Positions 47,504 through 56,034 are shown, numbered from the stretch's first letter. The stretch is 64,000 nucleotides of DNA from Capillimicrobium parvum (GCF_021172045.1 NZ_CP087164.1:930001-994000), one strand, 5' to 3'. Notes: a model not told the origin generated them from the sequence alone. Made by a program: numbers and translations.

Positions 47504-47863
47504 ATGAACCCCTTCGAGACGAAGCTGCGCCACGAGACCGACCCCGCCGACGTGTGGGCGGCGATGCAGACCGCCGGCGGCGAGGGCGCCCGCCCGGGCT
47601 TCACCCTCGTCGACGCCCGCTCGCGCGAGGCCTACGCGCGCGCCCACCTCCCCGGCGCGGTGTCCATCCACGACGAGCTCCCGGCGGGGCCGCTCGTCAC
47701 CTACTGCTGGTCTCCGGCCTGCAACGGGGCGACGAAGGCCGCGGCGCGGCTGCACGACGAGGGCCGCGCGGTGCGCGAGATGATCGGCGGCTTCGAGTAC
47801 TGGGTGCGCGAGGGGCTGCCGATCGAGGGCGCGGTCGGCGGCGATCGACTGGTGGGTCTGTAG
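47504..47863 (+). CDS. Rhodanese-like domain protein
   Basis: A 119-residue single rhodanese domain: LVDARSREAYARAHLPGAVS (the LVDxRxxxxYxxGHIPGA signature), then the active-site loop VTYCWSPACNGATKAAARLH with the catalytic cysteine followed by a second cysteine, and GGFEYWVREGLP near the end. It may transfer sulfane sulfur or act as a detoxifying protein. ATG 47504 is favoured; the frame is open to 47453 but adds no recognisable residues. The next gene starts 17 bases later. Confidence 0.85.
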   Translation: MNPFETKLRHETDPADVWAAMQTAGGEGARPGFTLVDARSREAYARAHLPGAVSIHDELPAGPLVTYCWSPACNGATKAAARLHDEGRAVREMIGGFEYWVREGLPIEGAVGGDRLVGL

Positions 47864-47880
47864 GAGACTCTGCGGCCACG

Positions 47881-48570
47881 ATGCTCCAGGCCTGCCTGAA
47901 CGGCTCGCGCCCGCGCGCGCATCACGACGCGATCCCGCTGCGCGCCGATGAGATCGCCCCGGACGCGCGCCGGGCGATCGACGCGGGCGCGACGGAGCTG
48001 CACATCCACCCGCGCGACGGCGACGGCGCGGACACGCTCGACCCCGAGCCCGTCTCGCGGGTCGTCGTCATGGTCCGAGCCGCGTGCCCGGACACGCCGC
48101 TCGGCCTGACGACCGGGCTGTGGGGCGCGGGCGGCGACCCGGCGCGTCGCCTGGCGCTCGTCGCGGGCTGGTGGGAGCGGCCCGACTACGTCTCCGTGAA
48201 CCTCCGCGAGCCCGGCTTCGACGAGCTGTGCGGGCTGCTCGACCAGCTCGGCATCGGCGTGGAGGCCGGCGTGTGGACGGCCGCAGACGCGCGCGCGCTG
48301 CTCGCCGCGCCCTTCGCGCCGCGCTGCCGGCGGATCCTGGTCGAGGCGCCGCTGCCGGCGGCGGCGGAGATCGAAGAGCTGCTCGCCCCGCTCGAGCTGC
48401 CGCAGCTGCACCACGCCGCCGACGCCGCAACCTGGCCGGTCATCGAGCGGGCGCTCGAGCACGGGCACGACGTGCGGGTCGGCCTGGAGGACACCCTCGT
48501 CCTTCCCGGCGGCACGCGGGCGAGCGGGAACGCCGAGCTCGTGGCGGCGGCCGTCGCGCTCGGCGCGTGA
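47881..48570 (+). CDS. BKACE-family (3-keto-5-aminohexanoate cleavage-like) enzyme
   Basis: A 229-residue TIM-barrel of the beta-keto acid cleavage family, shorter than the usual 270-300 residues. The zinc-binding HxH is in ATELHIHPRDGDG and the active-site RDP-like arginine follows; NLREPGFDELC and the final HDVRVGLEDTLVLPGG (Glu ligand) are in place. The N-terminal loop is reduced and reads ACLNGSRPRAHHDAIPL. The family condenses or cleaves beta-keto acids with acetyl-CoA. The reaction here cannot be assigned. It is cotranscribed with the rhodanese. Confidence 0.82.
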   Translation: MLQACLNGSRPRAHHDAIPLRADEIAPDARRAIDAGATELHIHPRDGDGADTLDPEPVSRVVVMVRAACPDTPLGLTTGLWGAGGDPARRLALVAGWWERPDYVSVNLREPGFDELCGLLDQLGIGVEAGVWTAADARALLAAPFAPRCRRILVEAPLPAAAEIEELLAPLELPQLHHAADAATWPVIERALEHGHDVRVGLEDTLVLPGGTRASGNAELVAAAVALGA

Positions 48571-48579
48571 CCGTCGCGA

Positions 48580-48801
48580 TCACGCTCCGTGCAGCGCCGC
48601 CTGCTCCTGCGCCGTGGGGAACGCCCAGGCCGCCTGCGTGCGCCGCTCCTGGCCGAACACGAACCGCATCTGGAGCGGCGGGCGCAGCCCGTCGGGGTGG
48701 TCGGGCCGGAACGTCGCGCACGGTTCGTCGAGAGTCAGCGCACACAGCAGGTTGCGCCGGAAGTAGCAGTCTTCGCAGGTGATCTTCTTCGCCTTCGCCA
48801 T
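48580..48801 (-). CDS. Small cysteine-rich protein
   Basis: A 73-residue protein: MAKAKKITCEDCYFRRNLLC then ALTLDEPCATFRP. The CxxC pair with two later cysteines (C-x(2)-C-x(7)-C-x(7)-C) forms a plausible zinc site. No family can be named. The gene is separated from the divergent SDR gene by 162 bases that are richer in A and T than the surroundings, and its stop is 9 bases from the BKACE stop. Confidence 0.65.
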   Translation of the reverse strand: MAKAKKITCEDCYFRRNLLCALTLDEPCATFRPDHPDGLRPPLQMRFVFGQERRTQAAWAFPTAQEQAALHGA

Positions 48802-48846
48802 CCGAGATCGGCATCGAACCAGACTGGCGAGGGGCGGGGCAACGTC

Positions 48847-48950
48847 GTTTCCCGCAAAACGCAAAGGTTTCGTGAAAGTCCTGCAAAGATCGTGTTTCCA
48901 TGACGAAGTGCCCGCATCCTGCGCGTTTTTTCGCCGCTGAGGCGGGAAAC
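48847..48950. promoter_or_regulatory. Widely spaced inverted repeat between divergent genes
   Basis: GTTTCCCGC at 48847-48855 and its exact complement GCGGGAAAC at 48942-48950 bracket most of the intergenic region between the small cysteine protein and the SDR gene. Both lie in an A+T-rich stretch that also holds repeated CGCAAA/GCAAAG motifs. They could be two half-sites bound by one regulator with a loop between them. Confidence 0.35.
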
Positions 48951-48963
48951 ATTGGACCTCTCC

Positions 48964-49887
48964 ATGCGGATTCTCGTCACCGGCGTCACGGGCTATGTCG
49001 GAGCGGCGCTCGCACCGCGGCTCGCCGCCGCCGGCCACGAGGTCACCGGCCTCGCGCGCGACCCGTCGCGCGCGGCCGCCGCGTCGGCCCTCGGCCTGAC
49101 CGTCCATCGCGGCGACGCGGTCAGCGGCGCGGGGCTCGACACGGCGCTCGACGGCATCGACGTCGCCTACTACCTCATCCACTCGATGGAGGCCGGCGAG
49201 GACGGCTTCGCCTCGCGGGACCGCATCGCCGCCACGACGTTCCGCGACGCCGCGCGCGCGGCCGGCGTCGGCCGGGTGGTCTACCTGGGCGGCCTCGTGC
49301 CGCCCGACCGGGCCGCCTCGCCGCACCTCGCCAGCCGGCTGGAGGTCGAGCGGCTCGTCATGGAGAGCGGCCCGGACTCCGTCGCGCTGCGCGCGTCGAT
49401 CGTCATCGGAGCCGGCAGCCGGTCGTTCCGCTTCCTCGTCCGCCTCGTCGAACGGCTGCCCGTCCTGCCGCTGCCCGCCTGGCGCGACTTCCGCACCCAG
49501 CCCGTCGACGGGCGCGACGTCCAGGCCGCGCTCGTCGCCGCCGCCACGAGCCAGGCCGCGGGCGGCCGCTCGCTCGACCTCGCCGGGCCCGACGTCCTGA
49601 CCTACGGCGAGATGGTGCAGCGCATCGCCGACGCGATGCTCGTCGGCCGCCCGCCGCTGCGGCTCGGGTTCACCGCGACCGAGCTGACCTCGCGGGTCGC
49701 CGCCGTCGTGGCCGGCGAGAGCCACGAGCTCATCGGCCCGCTCATGGCCGGTCTGGAAGGCGATCTGTTGCCGCGCGCCGAGCGCGCCGCCGAGATCCTC
49801 GGACTGCGGATGCACTCGTTCGACGCCGCCGTCGAGCGGGCCCTGCGCGACTGGGAGGAGGCGGGTGAGGCCCTGGCCGCGCGGTGA
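48964..49887 (+). CDS. NAD(P)-binding SDR-family protein (NmrA/NDUFA9-like)
   Basis: A 307-residue atypical short-chain dehydrogenase. MRILVTGVTGYVGAALAPRL is the dinucleotide-binding start; the conserved YxxxK is not preserved, and VVYLGGLVPPDRAASPHLAS occurs where the active site would be, as in NDUFA9-like and NmrA-like members. The C-terminal part ends EILGLRMHSFDAAVERALRD. It may be a ubiquinone-biosynthesis-like or regulatory protein. ATG 48964 is preferred to a start four codons earlier. Confidence 0.82.
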   Translation: MRILVTGVTGYVGAALAPRLAAAGHEVTGLARDPSRAAAASALGLTVHRGDAVSGAGLDTALDGIDVAYYLIHSMEAGEDGFASRDRIAATTFRDAARAAGVGRVVYLGGLVPPDRAASPHLASRLEVERLVMESGPDSVALRASIVIGAGSRSFRFLVRLVERLPVLPLPAWRDFRTQPVDGRDVQAALVAAATSQAAGGRSLDLAGPDVLTYGEMVQRIADAMLVGRPPLRLGFTATELTSRVAAVVAGESHELIGPLMAGLEGDLLPRAERAAEILGLRMHSFDAAVERALRDWEEAGEALAAR

Positions 49888-49917
49888 CCGGCATCGGTCG
49901 GTACCGTCCACGATCCC

Positions 49918-50346
49918 GTGACGAAGGTGAGCAGCTCGATCGACATCGCCGCGACGCCGCAGGAGGTCTGGGACGTCGTCATGGATCCGGAGCGCCTGCA
50001 CGAGTGGGTGTCGATCCATCGCGGCCTGGGCGCGCACGGCCACGACCACATGGAGCAGACGCTCTGCCTGCGCGGCGTCAACTTCCACGTCAAATGGGAT
50101 CTCGCCGAGTCCGATGAGCCGCGCGTCGCGGTCTGGCAGGGCCGGGGCCCCGCCCGCTCGCGCGCCCACACCGCCTACCGCCTGTCCGCGGTGAACGGCG
50201 GCACCCGCTTCGACTACGAGAACGAGTTCAAGGCGCCGTTCGGCCCTCTCGGCGCGGTCGCCAGCCGCGCGCTGGTGGGCGGGGTGCCCGAGCGCGAGGC
50301 GCGCGCCTCGCTGCAACGGCTCAAGGCGCTGCTCGAGAAAGGCTGA
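49918..50346 (+). CDS. SRPBCC (polyketide cyclase/START-like) protein
   Basis: A 142-residue helix-grip fold protein: SSSIDIAATPQEVWDVVMDP at the start (typical of the family), WVSIHRGLGAHGHDHMEQTL, then TAYRLSAVNGGTRFDYENEF and a long C-terminal helix ending LQRLKALLEKG. These small proteins bind lipids or aromatic ligands in a hydrophobic cavity. GTG 49918 begins the domain directly. It lies 30 bases after the SDR gene and four bases before hsp20. Confidence 0.83.
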   Translation: MTKVSSSIDIAATPQEVWDVVMDPERLHEWVSIHRGLGAHGHDHMEQTLCLRGVNFHVKWDLAESDEPRVAVWQGRGPARSRAHTAYRLSAVNGGTRFDYENEFKAPFGPLGAVASRALVGGVPEREARASLQRLKALLEKG

Positions 50347-50350
50347 GTCG

Positions 50351-50878
50351 GTGTCCGAACGTGATCTCTTCGCCAACTTCGAGCGGATGCGCCGGGAGAT
50401 GGACGAGCTCTTCGGCGGGGTGTTCGACCGCTCGCTGGCCCCGCACCGCCGCGCCGGCTTCACCCCGCGCGTCGACGTCTCCTACGTCGGGGATCCGCCG
50501 CGCGCGATCGTCACCGCGGAGCTGGCCGGCATCGACATCGAGCAGATCGACCTCGAGATCCGCGGGCGCGAGCTGATCATCTCCGGCAGCCGCGGGCTGC
50601 CCGACGACGCGGAGGGGCGCGTCTACCAGCAGATCGAGATCGAGCACGGGCCGTTCCGCCGCACGGTGGCCCTGGGCGCCGACATCGCGGCCGACCGGGC
50701 GCGCGCCGCCTACGATGACGGCCTCCTGCGCGTCGAGCTTCCCCTGATCGAGCCCGACCCGAAGTCACGGACCGTCCCCATCGAGGTCGCGCCGCCCCGC
50801 GAGGCCGGTCCGGGCGGCGCGGGCGCCATCCCATCCGCCGCGTCGGATCTCGGACCGGCGTCAGGGATGATCGAATGA
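50351..50878 (+). CDS. Small heat shock protein (Hsp20/alpha-crystallin)
   Basis: A 175-residue chaperone. The alpha-crystallin domain, residues about 40-140, has FTPRVDVSYVGDPPRAIVTA, AELAGIDIEQIDLEIRGREL and the late AAYDDGLLRVELPL; the A-x-x-x-n-G-v-L motif is AAYDDGLL. The C-terminal tail includes the KSRTVPIEV segment, close to the IxI anchor. It holds unfolding proteins in a refoldable state. Its last four bases overlap the lon start (ATGATCG), so chaperone and protease are coexpressed. Confidence 0.92.
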   Translation: MSERDLFANFERMRREMDELFGGVFDRSLAPHRRAGFTPRVDVSYVGDPPRAIVTAELAGIDIEQIDLEIRGRELIISGSRGLPDDAEGRVYQQIEIEHGPFRRTVALGADIAADRARAAYDDGLLRVELPLIEPDPKSRTVPIEVAPPREAGPGGAGAIPSAASDLGPASGMIE

Positions 50879-53304
50879 TCGACGTCGTCACCGAGGGCGA
50901 GCCCCGCGACGTCGAGATCGGGGCCGACCGGCCGCTTCCGGACTCGCTGCCGGTCCTGCCGCTGCGCGAGACGGTCCCCTTCCCGGACACGCTGACGCCG
51001 CTGGCGATCGGCCAGGAGCGCTCGGTCGAGCTCGTCAACCACGTGCTCGGCCGCGACCGCATGCTCGTGATGGTCGCCAGCCGCAACCCGGAGAACGAGA
51101 CGCCGGGCCCGGCAGACCTCTACGAGGTCGGCGTCGTCGGCGTCGTCGCGCGGATGCTGAAGGTCCCCGACGGGACGCTGCGCATCCTCGTGCAGGGCAC
51201 GCAGCGCGTGCGCCTCACGCGCTGGATCGGCGAGAAGCCGTTCCTGTCCGCAGCGATCGCGCCCGCGCCCGACGTCGTTGAGGAGTCGACCGAGCTGACC
51301 GCGCTCATGCGCAACGTGCAGGGCACGTTCGGCCAGATCGTCGAGGCCGTGCCGTACCTGCCGGAGGAGCTGCAGATCGCGGTCGCCAACGTCGAGGAGC
51401 CGGGCGCGCTCGCCAACGTCATCGCCGGCGCGCTGCGGCTGAAGACGCCCGAGAAGCAGGAGTTGCTCGAGGAGCTCGACGTCGCCAAGCGGCTGCGCAA
51501 GCTGTCGCAGGTCCTCGCCCGCGAGGCCGAGGTCATCTCGATCGGGACGAAGATCCAGTCGCAGGTGCAGTCCGAGCTCGAGGCGTCGCAACGCGAGTAC
51601 TTCCTGCGCCAGCAGCTCAAGGCGATCAAGGAGGAGCTCGGCGAGGAGGACGAGTCCGAGGCGGAGGCGCGCGACCTGCGCGAGCAGCTCGACCAGGCCG
51701 GCCTGCCCGACGAGATCCGCGAGGTGACCGAGCGCGAGCTCGGGCGCCTGGAGAAGCTGCCGACGATGGCCGCCGAGCACGCGGTCATCCGCACGTACCT
51801 CGAGTGGCTGGCCGCGCTCCCGTGGGACAAGTCGACCGTCGACAACCTCGACCTCGAGCATGCGCGGACCGTCCTCGACGAGGACCACTACGACATCGAG
51901 CAGGTCAAGGACCGCATCCTCGAGTTCCTGGCGGTGCGCAAGCTCAAGCCGGACGCGCGGGGATCGATCCTCTGCTTCGTCGGGCCTCCCGGCGTGGGCA
52001 AGACGTCGCTCGGTCGCTCCATCGCACGGGCGCTGGGGCGCAAGTTCGAGCGCATCAGCGCGGGCGGCGTGCGCGACGAGGCGGAGATCCGCGGTCATCG
52101 CCGGACGTACGTCGGTGCGATGCCGGGCGTCATCATCCGCGCGCTGCGCGACGCGGAGTCCCACAACCCGCTGTTCATGATCGACGAGATCGACAAGATG
52201 GGCGCCGACTACCGCGGGGATCCGGCGAGCGCGATGCTCGAGGTGCTCGATCCCGAGCAGAACGCGACCTTCCGCGACCACTACCTCGACGTGCCGTTCG
52301 ACCTGTCGAACGTCATGTTCGTCACGACGGCGAACACGCTCGACACGATCCCGGGCGCGCTGCGCGACCGCATGGAGGTCATCCAGCTCGCCGGCTACAC
52401 CGAGGAGGAGAAGCTCGAGATCGCCAAGCGCTACCTCGTGCCGCGCCAGATCGAGCGCAACGGGCTGAAGCGCTCGCAGATCGCCTTCGGCAACCCCGCG
52501 CTGCGGACGATCATCCGCGACTACACCCGCGAGGCGGGGGTGCGCAACCTCGAGCGCGAGATCGGCTCGGTGTGCCGCAAGGTCGCCCGTCAGGTGGCCG
52601 AGGGCACGTTCTCCAAGCGCGTGACGATCACCGAGCAGCGGGCCCGCGAGCTGCTCGGCAAGGCGCGCTTCCACGCCGACGTCAAGCGGCGCACGCGCCA
52701 GCCGGGCGTCGCGACCGGCCTCGCCTGGACGCCGGCCGGCGGCGACGTGCTGTTCGTCGAGGCGACCGCGATGCCGGGCAAGGGCCGGCTGACGATCACC
52801 GGCCAGCTCGGCGACGTCATGCGCGAGTCGGCCCAGGCGGCGCTGTCCTACGTGCGCAGCCATCCGCCCGAGACGCTCGGCGACGGCTGGTTCGCCGAGC
52901 ATGACATCCACGTCCACGTGCCCGCCGGCGCGATTCCCAAGGACGGGCCCAGCGCCGGCGTCACGATGGTCACCGCGCTCGTGTCGCTGCTCACCGGCGA
53001 CCACGTGCGCGACGACACGGCGATGACCGGTGAAGTCACGCTGACGGGCCAGGTCCTGCCGATCGGCGGGCTCAAGGAGAAGGCGCTGGCGGCCCAGCGC
53101 AACGGCCTGCGGCGGGTGATCGCGCCGGCCGGCAACGAGGCCGATGCCGACGAGGTCCCCGAGCATCTGCGCGAGGATCTCGAGTTCGTCTTCGTTCGTG
53201 AAGTGTCCGAGGTCCTCGACGCCGCGCTCGAAAGCCGGGGTGCGAGGTCCAACGGCCGGGTATATGCTGGCCGAAGGTCCCGAAAAGCGACCCGAGGGAA
53301 GTGA
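50875..53304 (+). CDS. lon: ATP-dependent protease Lon
   Basis: An 809-residue protease. The N-terminal LON domain is residues about 20-210 (PVLPLRETVPFPDTLTPLAI). Walker A FVGPPGVGKTSLGRS and Walker B FMIDEIDKM in the AAA+ module and the proteolytic dyad are intact: Ser693 in PKDGPSAGVTM and a Lys near 736 in IGGLKEKAL. It degrades misfolded and regulatory proteins. The start is coupled to hsp20. A small coiled-coil gene follows. Confidence 0.97.
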   Translation: MIDVVTEGEPRDVEIGADRPLPDSLPVLPLRETVPFPDTLTPLAIGQERSVELVNHVLGRDRMLVMVASRNPENETPGPADLYEVGVVGVVARMLKVPDGTLRILVQGTQRVRLTRWIGEKPFLSAAIAPAPDVVEESTELTALMRNVQGTFGQIVEAVPYLPEELQIAVANVEEPGALANVIAGALRLKTPEKQELLEELDVAKRLRKLSQVLAREAEVISIGTKIQSQVQSELEASQREYFLRQQLKAIKEELGEEDESEAEARDLREQLDQAGLPDEIREVTERELGRLEKLPTMAAEHAVIRTYLEWLAALPWDKSTVDNLDLEHARTVLDEDHYDIEQVKDRILEFLAVRKLKPDARGSILCFVGPPGVGKTSLGRSIARALGRKFERISAGGVRDEAEIRGHRRTYVGAMPGVIIRALRDAESHNPLFMIDEIDKMGADYRGDPASAMLEVLDPEQNATFRDHYLDVPFDLSNVMFVTTANTLDTIPGALRDRMEVIQLAGYTEEEKLEIAKRYLVPRQIERNGLKRSQIAFGNPALRTIIRDYTREAGVRNLEREIGSVCRKVARQVAEGTFSKRVTITEQRARELLGKARFHADVKRRTRQPGVATGLAWTPAGGDVLFVEATAMPGKGRLTITGQLGDVMRESAQAALSYVRSHPPETLGDGWFAEHDIHVHVPAGAIPKDGPSAGVTMVTALVSLLTGDHVRDDTAMTGEVTLTGQVLPIGGLKEKALAAQRNGLRRVIAPAGNEADADEVPEHLREDLEFVFVREVSEVLDAALESRGARSNGRVYAGRRSRKATRGK

Positions 53305-53306
53305 GA

Positions 53307-53762
53307 ATGGCAGCGAAGTCCAAGGCTGCGAAGGCGGGAAGCGCAGCGCTCGCCGTCAAGAGCAGCCCGTACGTGCAGCGCCTCGTCCAGGACGAGGATC
53401 TGCGCGACAACCTCAAGACGGCGTTCGACTCCGCGCGGGTCGCGTTCGATCGCCTACAGAACGGCAAGACGCCGGCGAAGGTCATCCTCGACGACAAGAA
53501 GTTCCAGAAGGAGCTTCACAACGCGTCGGAGGCCCTCCGCGACGCCACGCAGGCGCTGCGCGAGGGTCCGAAGAAGAAGAAGAAGCACCGCGGCCGCAAG
53601 CTGCTGCTGCTCGTCGTGGGCGCCGGTCTGGCGCTCGCGCTGAGCGAGGGGCTGCGCAACAAGGTGCTCGATCTCCTCTTCGGCGCCGAGGAGGAGTTCG
53701 ACTACACGTCGACCACGGCCCCTGCGGCACCACCGCCCACCCCGGCGGCCGCCGCCTCCTGA
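53307..53762 (+). CDS. Small helical protein with C-terminal membrane segment
   Basis: A 151-residue protein. Residues 1-90 are helical and basic (KSSPYVQRLVQDEDLRDNLK, ASEALRDATQALREGPKKKK), one membrane segment follows (GRKLLLLVVGAGLALALSEG) and the end is Ala/Pro/Thr-rich. A GAGGGAAG ribosome-binding site precedes it and ATG 53307 is two bases after the lon stop. It is probably a membrane-associated protein of unknown function, likely cytoplasm-facing at the N-terminus. Confidence 0.75.
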   Translation: MAAKSKAAKAGSAALAVKSSPYVQRLVQDEDLRDNLKTAFDSARVAFDRLQNGKTPAKVILDDKKFQKELHNASEALRDATQALREGPKKKKKHRGRKLLLLVVGAGLALALSEGLRNKVLDLLFGAEEEFDYTSTTAPAAPPPTPAAAAS

Positions 53763-53770
53763 TGTGATCC

Positions 53771-53813
53771 ACGGGGGCCCTCCTCCTGCCGGCAGGAGGC
53801 GGAAGCCCCCCGT
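53771..53813 (+). terminator. Nested hairpin after the lon operon
   Basis: An outer stem of ACGGGGGC pairs with GCCCCCCGT, enclosing a perfect 18-base palindrome at 53782-53799. It begins nine bases after the stop of the last gene. No T-run follows, so termination would rely on the strong stem. Confidence 0.55.
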
Positions 53814-53847
53814 AGGAGGCCGGGCCGGCATCGCCACCCCTAGCACG

Positions 53848-53869
53848 AGGGCGCCCCACGGGGCGCCTT
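53848..53869 (+). terminator. GC-rich stem-loop with partial T-rich tail
   Basis: Arms GGCGCCCC and GGGGCGCC with a two-base loop, followed by TTCGTCGTTCT. It is the second hairpin within 100 bases downstream of the lon operon and precedes the TetR gene at 53900. It could be a backup terminator. Confidence 0.6.
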
Positions 53870-53899
53870 CGTCGTTCTGGGGCCAATAGGCTGAAGAGG

Positions 53900-54517
53900 G
53901 TGGAAGCCGCCGCCTCCTCCAACCCGCGGACGCTGTCCGGCGACAAGGCCCAGCGCATCGTCGAGGCGATGCGCCGCTCGGTCGCCCGGCGCGGCGTCGC
54001 GGGCTCGACGTTCGACCACGTCGCGCGCGAGGCCGGCGTCTCCCGCGGGCTGCTGCACTACTACTTCGGCACGAAGGAGCGGCTGCTGACCGAGGTCGTG
54101 CGCCGCGACGGCGAGCTGAAGATGGAGGCCCTCGAGGCCCAGCTCGGCGAGGCGCAGACCGCCGACGACTTCATCGACCTGCTCGTCGCCTCGCTGCAGG
54201 ATCTCGTCGAGCACGACCCGGACCTGGTCGCCGTCGGCTTCGAGCTGTTCACCCTGTCGCAGCGAAACCCCGAGATCGCCGCCGAGTACGCGGAGCTCCA
54301 GCGCGGCATGTGCCAGCACGTGGCTACGGTGCTCGCCGCCAAGCAGGAGGAGGGCGTGCTGCACCTCGCGGCGCCGCCCGCCGCGGTCGTCGAGGTCCTG
54401 CTGTCGCTGGCCGACGGGCTCGCCCTGCGGATGCTGCTCGACCCGCAGCGCGACCACCGCGAGACGATCGCCGCCGGGGTCGCCGCCGTGCGCGCCCTCG
54501 TCGCCGATCCGGCCTGA
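53900..54517 (+). CDS. TetR-family regulator
   Basis: A 205-residue protein with a TetR HTH (RIVEAMRRSVARRGVAGSTF, DHVAREAGVSRGLLHYYFGT, KERLLTEVVRRD) and a C-terminal dimerisation domain with the helices ELFTLSQRNPEIAAEYAELQ and AVVEVLLSLADGLALRMLLD. GTG 53900. The ligand and target are unknown. The next gene follows at eight bases on the same strand. Confidence 0.88.
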   Translation: MEAAASSNPRTLSGDKAQRIVEAMRRSVARRGVAGSTFDHVAREAGVSRGLLHYYFGTKERLLTEVVRRDGELKMEALEAQLGEAQTADDFIDLLVASLQDLVEHDPDLVAVGFELFTLSQRNPEIAAEYAELQRGMCQHVATVLAAKQEEGVLHLAAPPAAVVEVLLSLADGLALRMLLDPQRDHRETIAAGVAAVRALVADPA

Positions 54518-54525
54518 GCCGGGCG

Positions 54526-55155
54526 GTGCGCCGCTACGCGCCCGTGGCGCTGTTCGTGGTCGCCGCATTGGCGATCGCCGCCGCGCTCGTCGTCGGGTTG
54601 AGCGGGGGCGATGGCGACACACCGCGGGCCGGCGTGCGGACGGTGGCGGTGCAGGTGGACCCTCTCGCCGGTGCGCTGCGCCGTCAGGCCGACGCTCTGC
54701 GCGCCGCCCAGGCGGTCAGCTCGGGACGGCTCGACACGCTGCTGGCCCAGGATCCGCTCGACCTGCGCGTCCCGCAGATCACGCAGGAGGGCATCACGCT
54801 GCGAGACGTCGTCGTCACGCGGCGCGGCACGACCGCCTCCGGCGAGGCGACGGTCGACCTCCAGCAGTTGGGCGCCCTCGCTCCCGCGGACATCTCCAAC
54901 CTGCGCTACGACGCCGGTGCGTCGGGCACCGATGGCGTGGTCGTCAAGGCGGACGCCGACGGCCCGCTCGGGCTCTCGCTGCCCGTGACGATCCGCGTGA
55001 CCGCGCGCGACGGCAACGTCGTGGCGATCCCGGAGGGGCTGCCGATCGACGACCAGACGCTGTTCTCGGATCCGCGGATCCACGTGAACCGGCTCACCGC
55101 GCGGCCCGCGGACGGCGGCCTGCGCATCCGCGCCGAGGCCACCGTCACGGGCTGA
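54526..55155 (+). CDS. Exported LmeA/DUF2993-like protein
   Basis: A 209-residue protein with an N-terminal membrane anchor (VALFVVAALAIAAALVVGL) and a soluble domain with repeated beta hairpins. The pattern QEGITLRDVVVTRRGTTASG, ISNLRYDAGASGTDGVVVKA, then VAIPEGLPIDDQ and LTARPADGGLRIRAEATVTG resembles DUF2993 (LmeA-like) phospholipid-binding proteins. GTG 54526 places the membrane segment at the N-terminus. The upstream TetR gene may regulate it. Confidence 0.7.
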   Translation: MRRYAPVALFVVAALAIAAALVVGLSGGDGDTPRAGVRTVAVQVDPLAGALRRQADALRAAQAVSSGRLDTLLAQDPLDLRVPQITQEGITLRDVVVTRRGTTASGEATVDLQQLGALAPADISNLRYDAGASGTDGVVVKADADGPLGLSLPVTIRVTARDGNVVAIPEGLPIDDQTLFSDPRIHVNRLTARPADGGLRIRAEATVTG

Positions 55156-55176
55156 GCGGCGAGGCCGGGTCAGGCG

Positions 55177-55611
55177 TCAGGCCTTCGCGCCCTCGCGGTT
55201 CGGGCTGCCGGTCACCGGGTTCTCGTCCGGCGGCCAGCGCTCCTCGCTCCAGTGCTGCTCGACCTGAGCCTTGTTGAAGAAGCCGATGACCTGCAGGTCC
55301 TCGGTCCCGGTGTTGTGCAGGTCGTGCGCGACGCCCTCGGCCAGCGTGATGGCGTCGCCGGCGCGGATGTCCTTGGGGCCGTCGTCGAGCAGGATCTGCC
55401 CGCTGCCGGCGAGGATGAACTGCACCTCCTCGGCGGTGTCGACGTGCCGGCCGAGCCGCTTGCCGGGCGGGATCTTGAAGTAGATCGTCACGCTGTCCAC
55501 CGCACCGTTCGTCCCGCCGTACGCGAAGAAGCCGCCGATCCACTCGGCGTCCGGCGTCGCGGTGGAGACGAGCGCCACGGTCTGGATCTCGTCGATGTTC
55601 GTCGGTTCCAT
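55177..55611 (-). CDS. Cupin-domain protein
   Basis: A 144-residue beta-barrel protein. KIPPGKRLGRHVDTAEEVQF and the following ILAGSGQILLDD form cupin motif 1 (metal ligands H and E); the second is DAITLAEGVAHDLHNTG with H in AHDLHN. Many such small cupins bind Fe or Mn and act as isomerases, dioxygenases or sensors. The last residues are polar. It is adjacent to the VOC protein on the same strand, with 45 bases between. Confidence 0.85.
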   Translation of the reverse strand: MEPTNIDEIQTVALVSTATPDAEWIGGFFAYGGTNGAVDSVTIYFKIPPGKRLGRHVDTAEEVQFILAGSGQILLDDGPKDIRAGDAITLAEGVAHDLHNTGTEDLQVIGFFNKAQVEQHWSEERWPPDENPVTGSPNREGAKA

Positions 55612-55656
55612 CCGAGCCTCCCTCGATAGCGAAAGCTCGATCCTCTCAGAACGGCT

Positions 55657-56034
55657 TCAAGCCGGACGGTAACTTCCGAACGACCAGCGGTTTCCTTCCG
55701 GGTCCTGCACGGTGAACCCCTGTCCGCCGTAGTCCTCGTCGCGCAGCTCGCGGACCACGGTGGCGCCACCGGCGACCGCTTGCTCGTAGCGGGCGCCGAC
55801 GTCGTCGAGGATGCAGTAGACCGACGAGGCGCCCGTCCGGGCGTTGACCTCGGCGCCCTCCGGGCGGTCGGAGCCGAGCATCACCATGCCGTCGCCGAAG
55901 CGCAGCTCGGCGTGGACGACGGCGCCCGTGGCGTCGTCGCGGTAGACGGCGTGCTCGGTGAACCCGAGAGCGTTCGTGAGGAAGGCGATCGCGGCGTCCG
56001 CGTCGCGGTAGCGCAGGGTGGGGATGACGTCCAT
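55657..56034 (-). CDS. VOC (glyoxalase/bleomycin resistance) family protein
   Basis: A 125-residue VOC-fold protein: MDVIPTLRYRDADAAIAFLT then NALGFTEHAVYRDD at the start, and the final GGQGFTVQDPEGNRWSFGSY, the family's paired beta-alpha-beta signature. Metal ligands are uncertain: the canonical H near the start reads TLRYRDA and the E is replaced by HAELRF. Many of these act as resistance proteins or lyases; the substrate is unknown. ATG 56034 begins the domain directly. Confidence 0.83.
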   Translation of the reverse strand: MDVIPTLRYRDADAAIAFLTNALGFTEHAVYRDDATGAVVHAELRFGDGMVMLGSDRPEGAEVNARTGASSVYCILDDVGARYEQAVAGGATVVRELRDEDYGGQGFTVQDPEGNRWSFGSYRPA

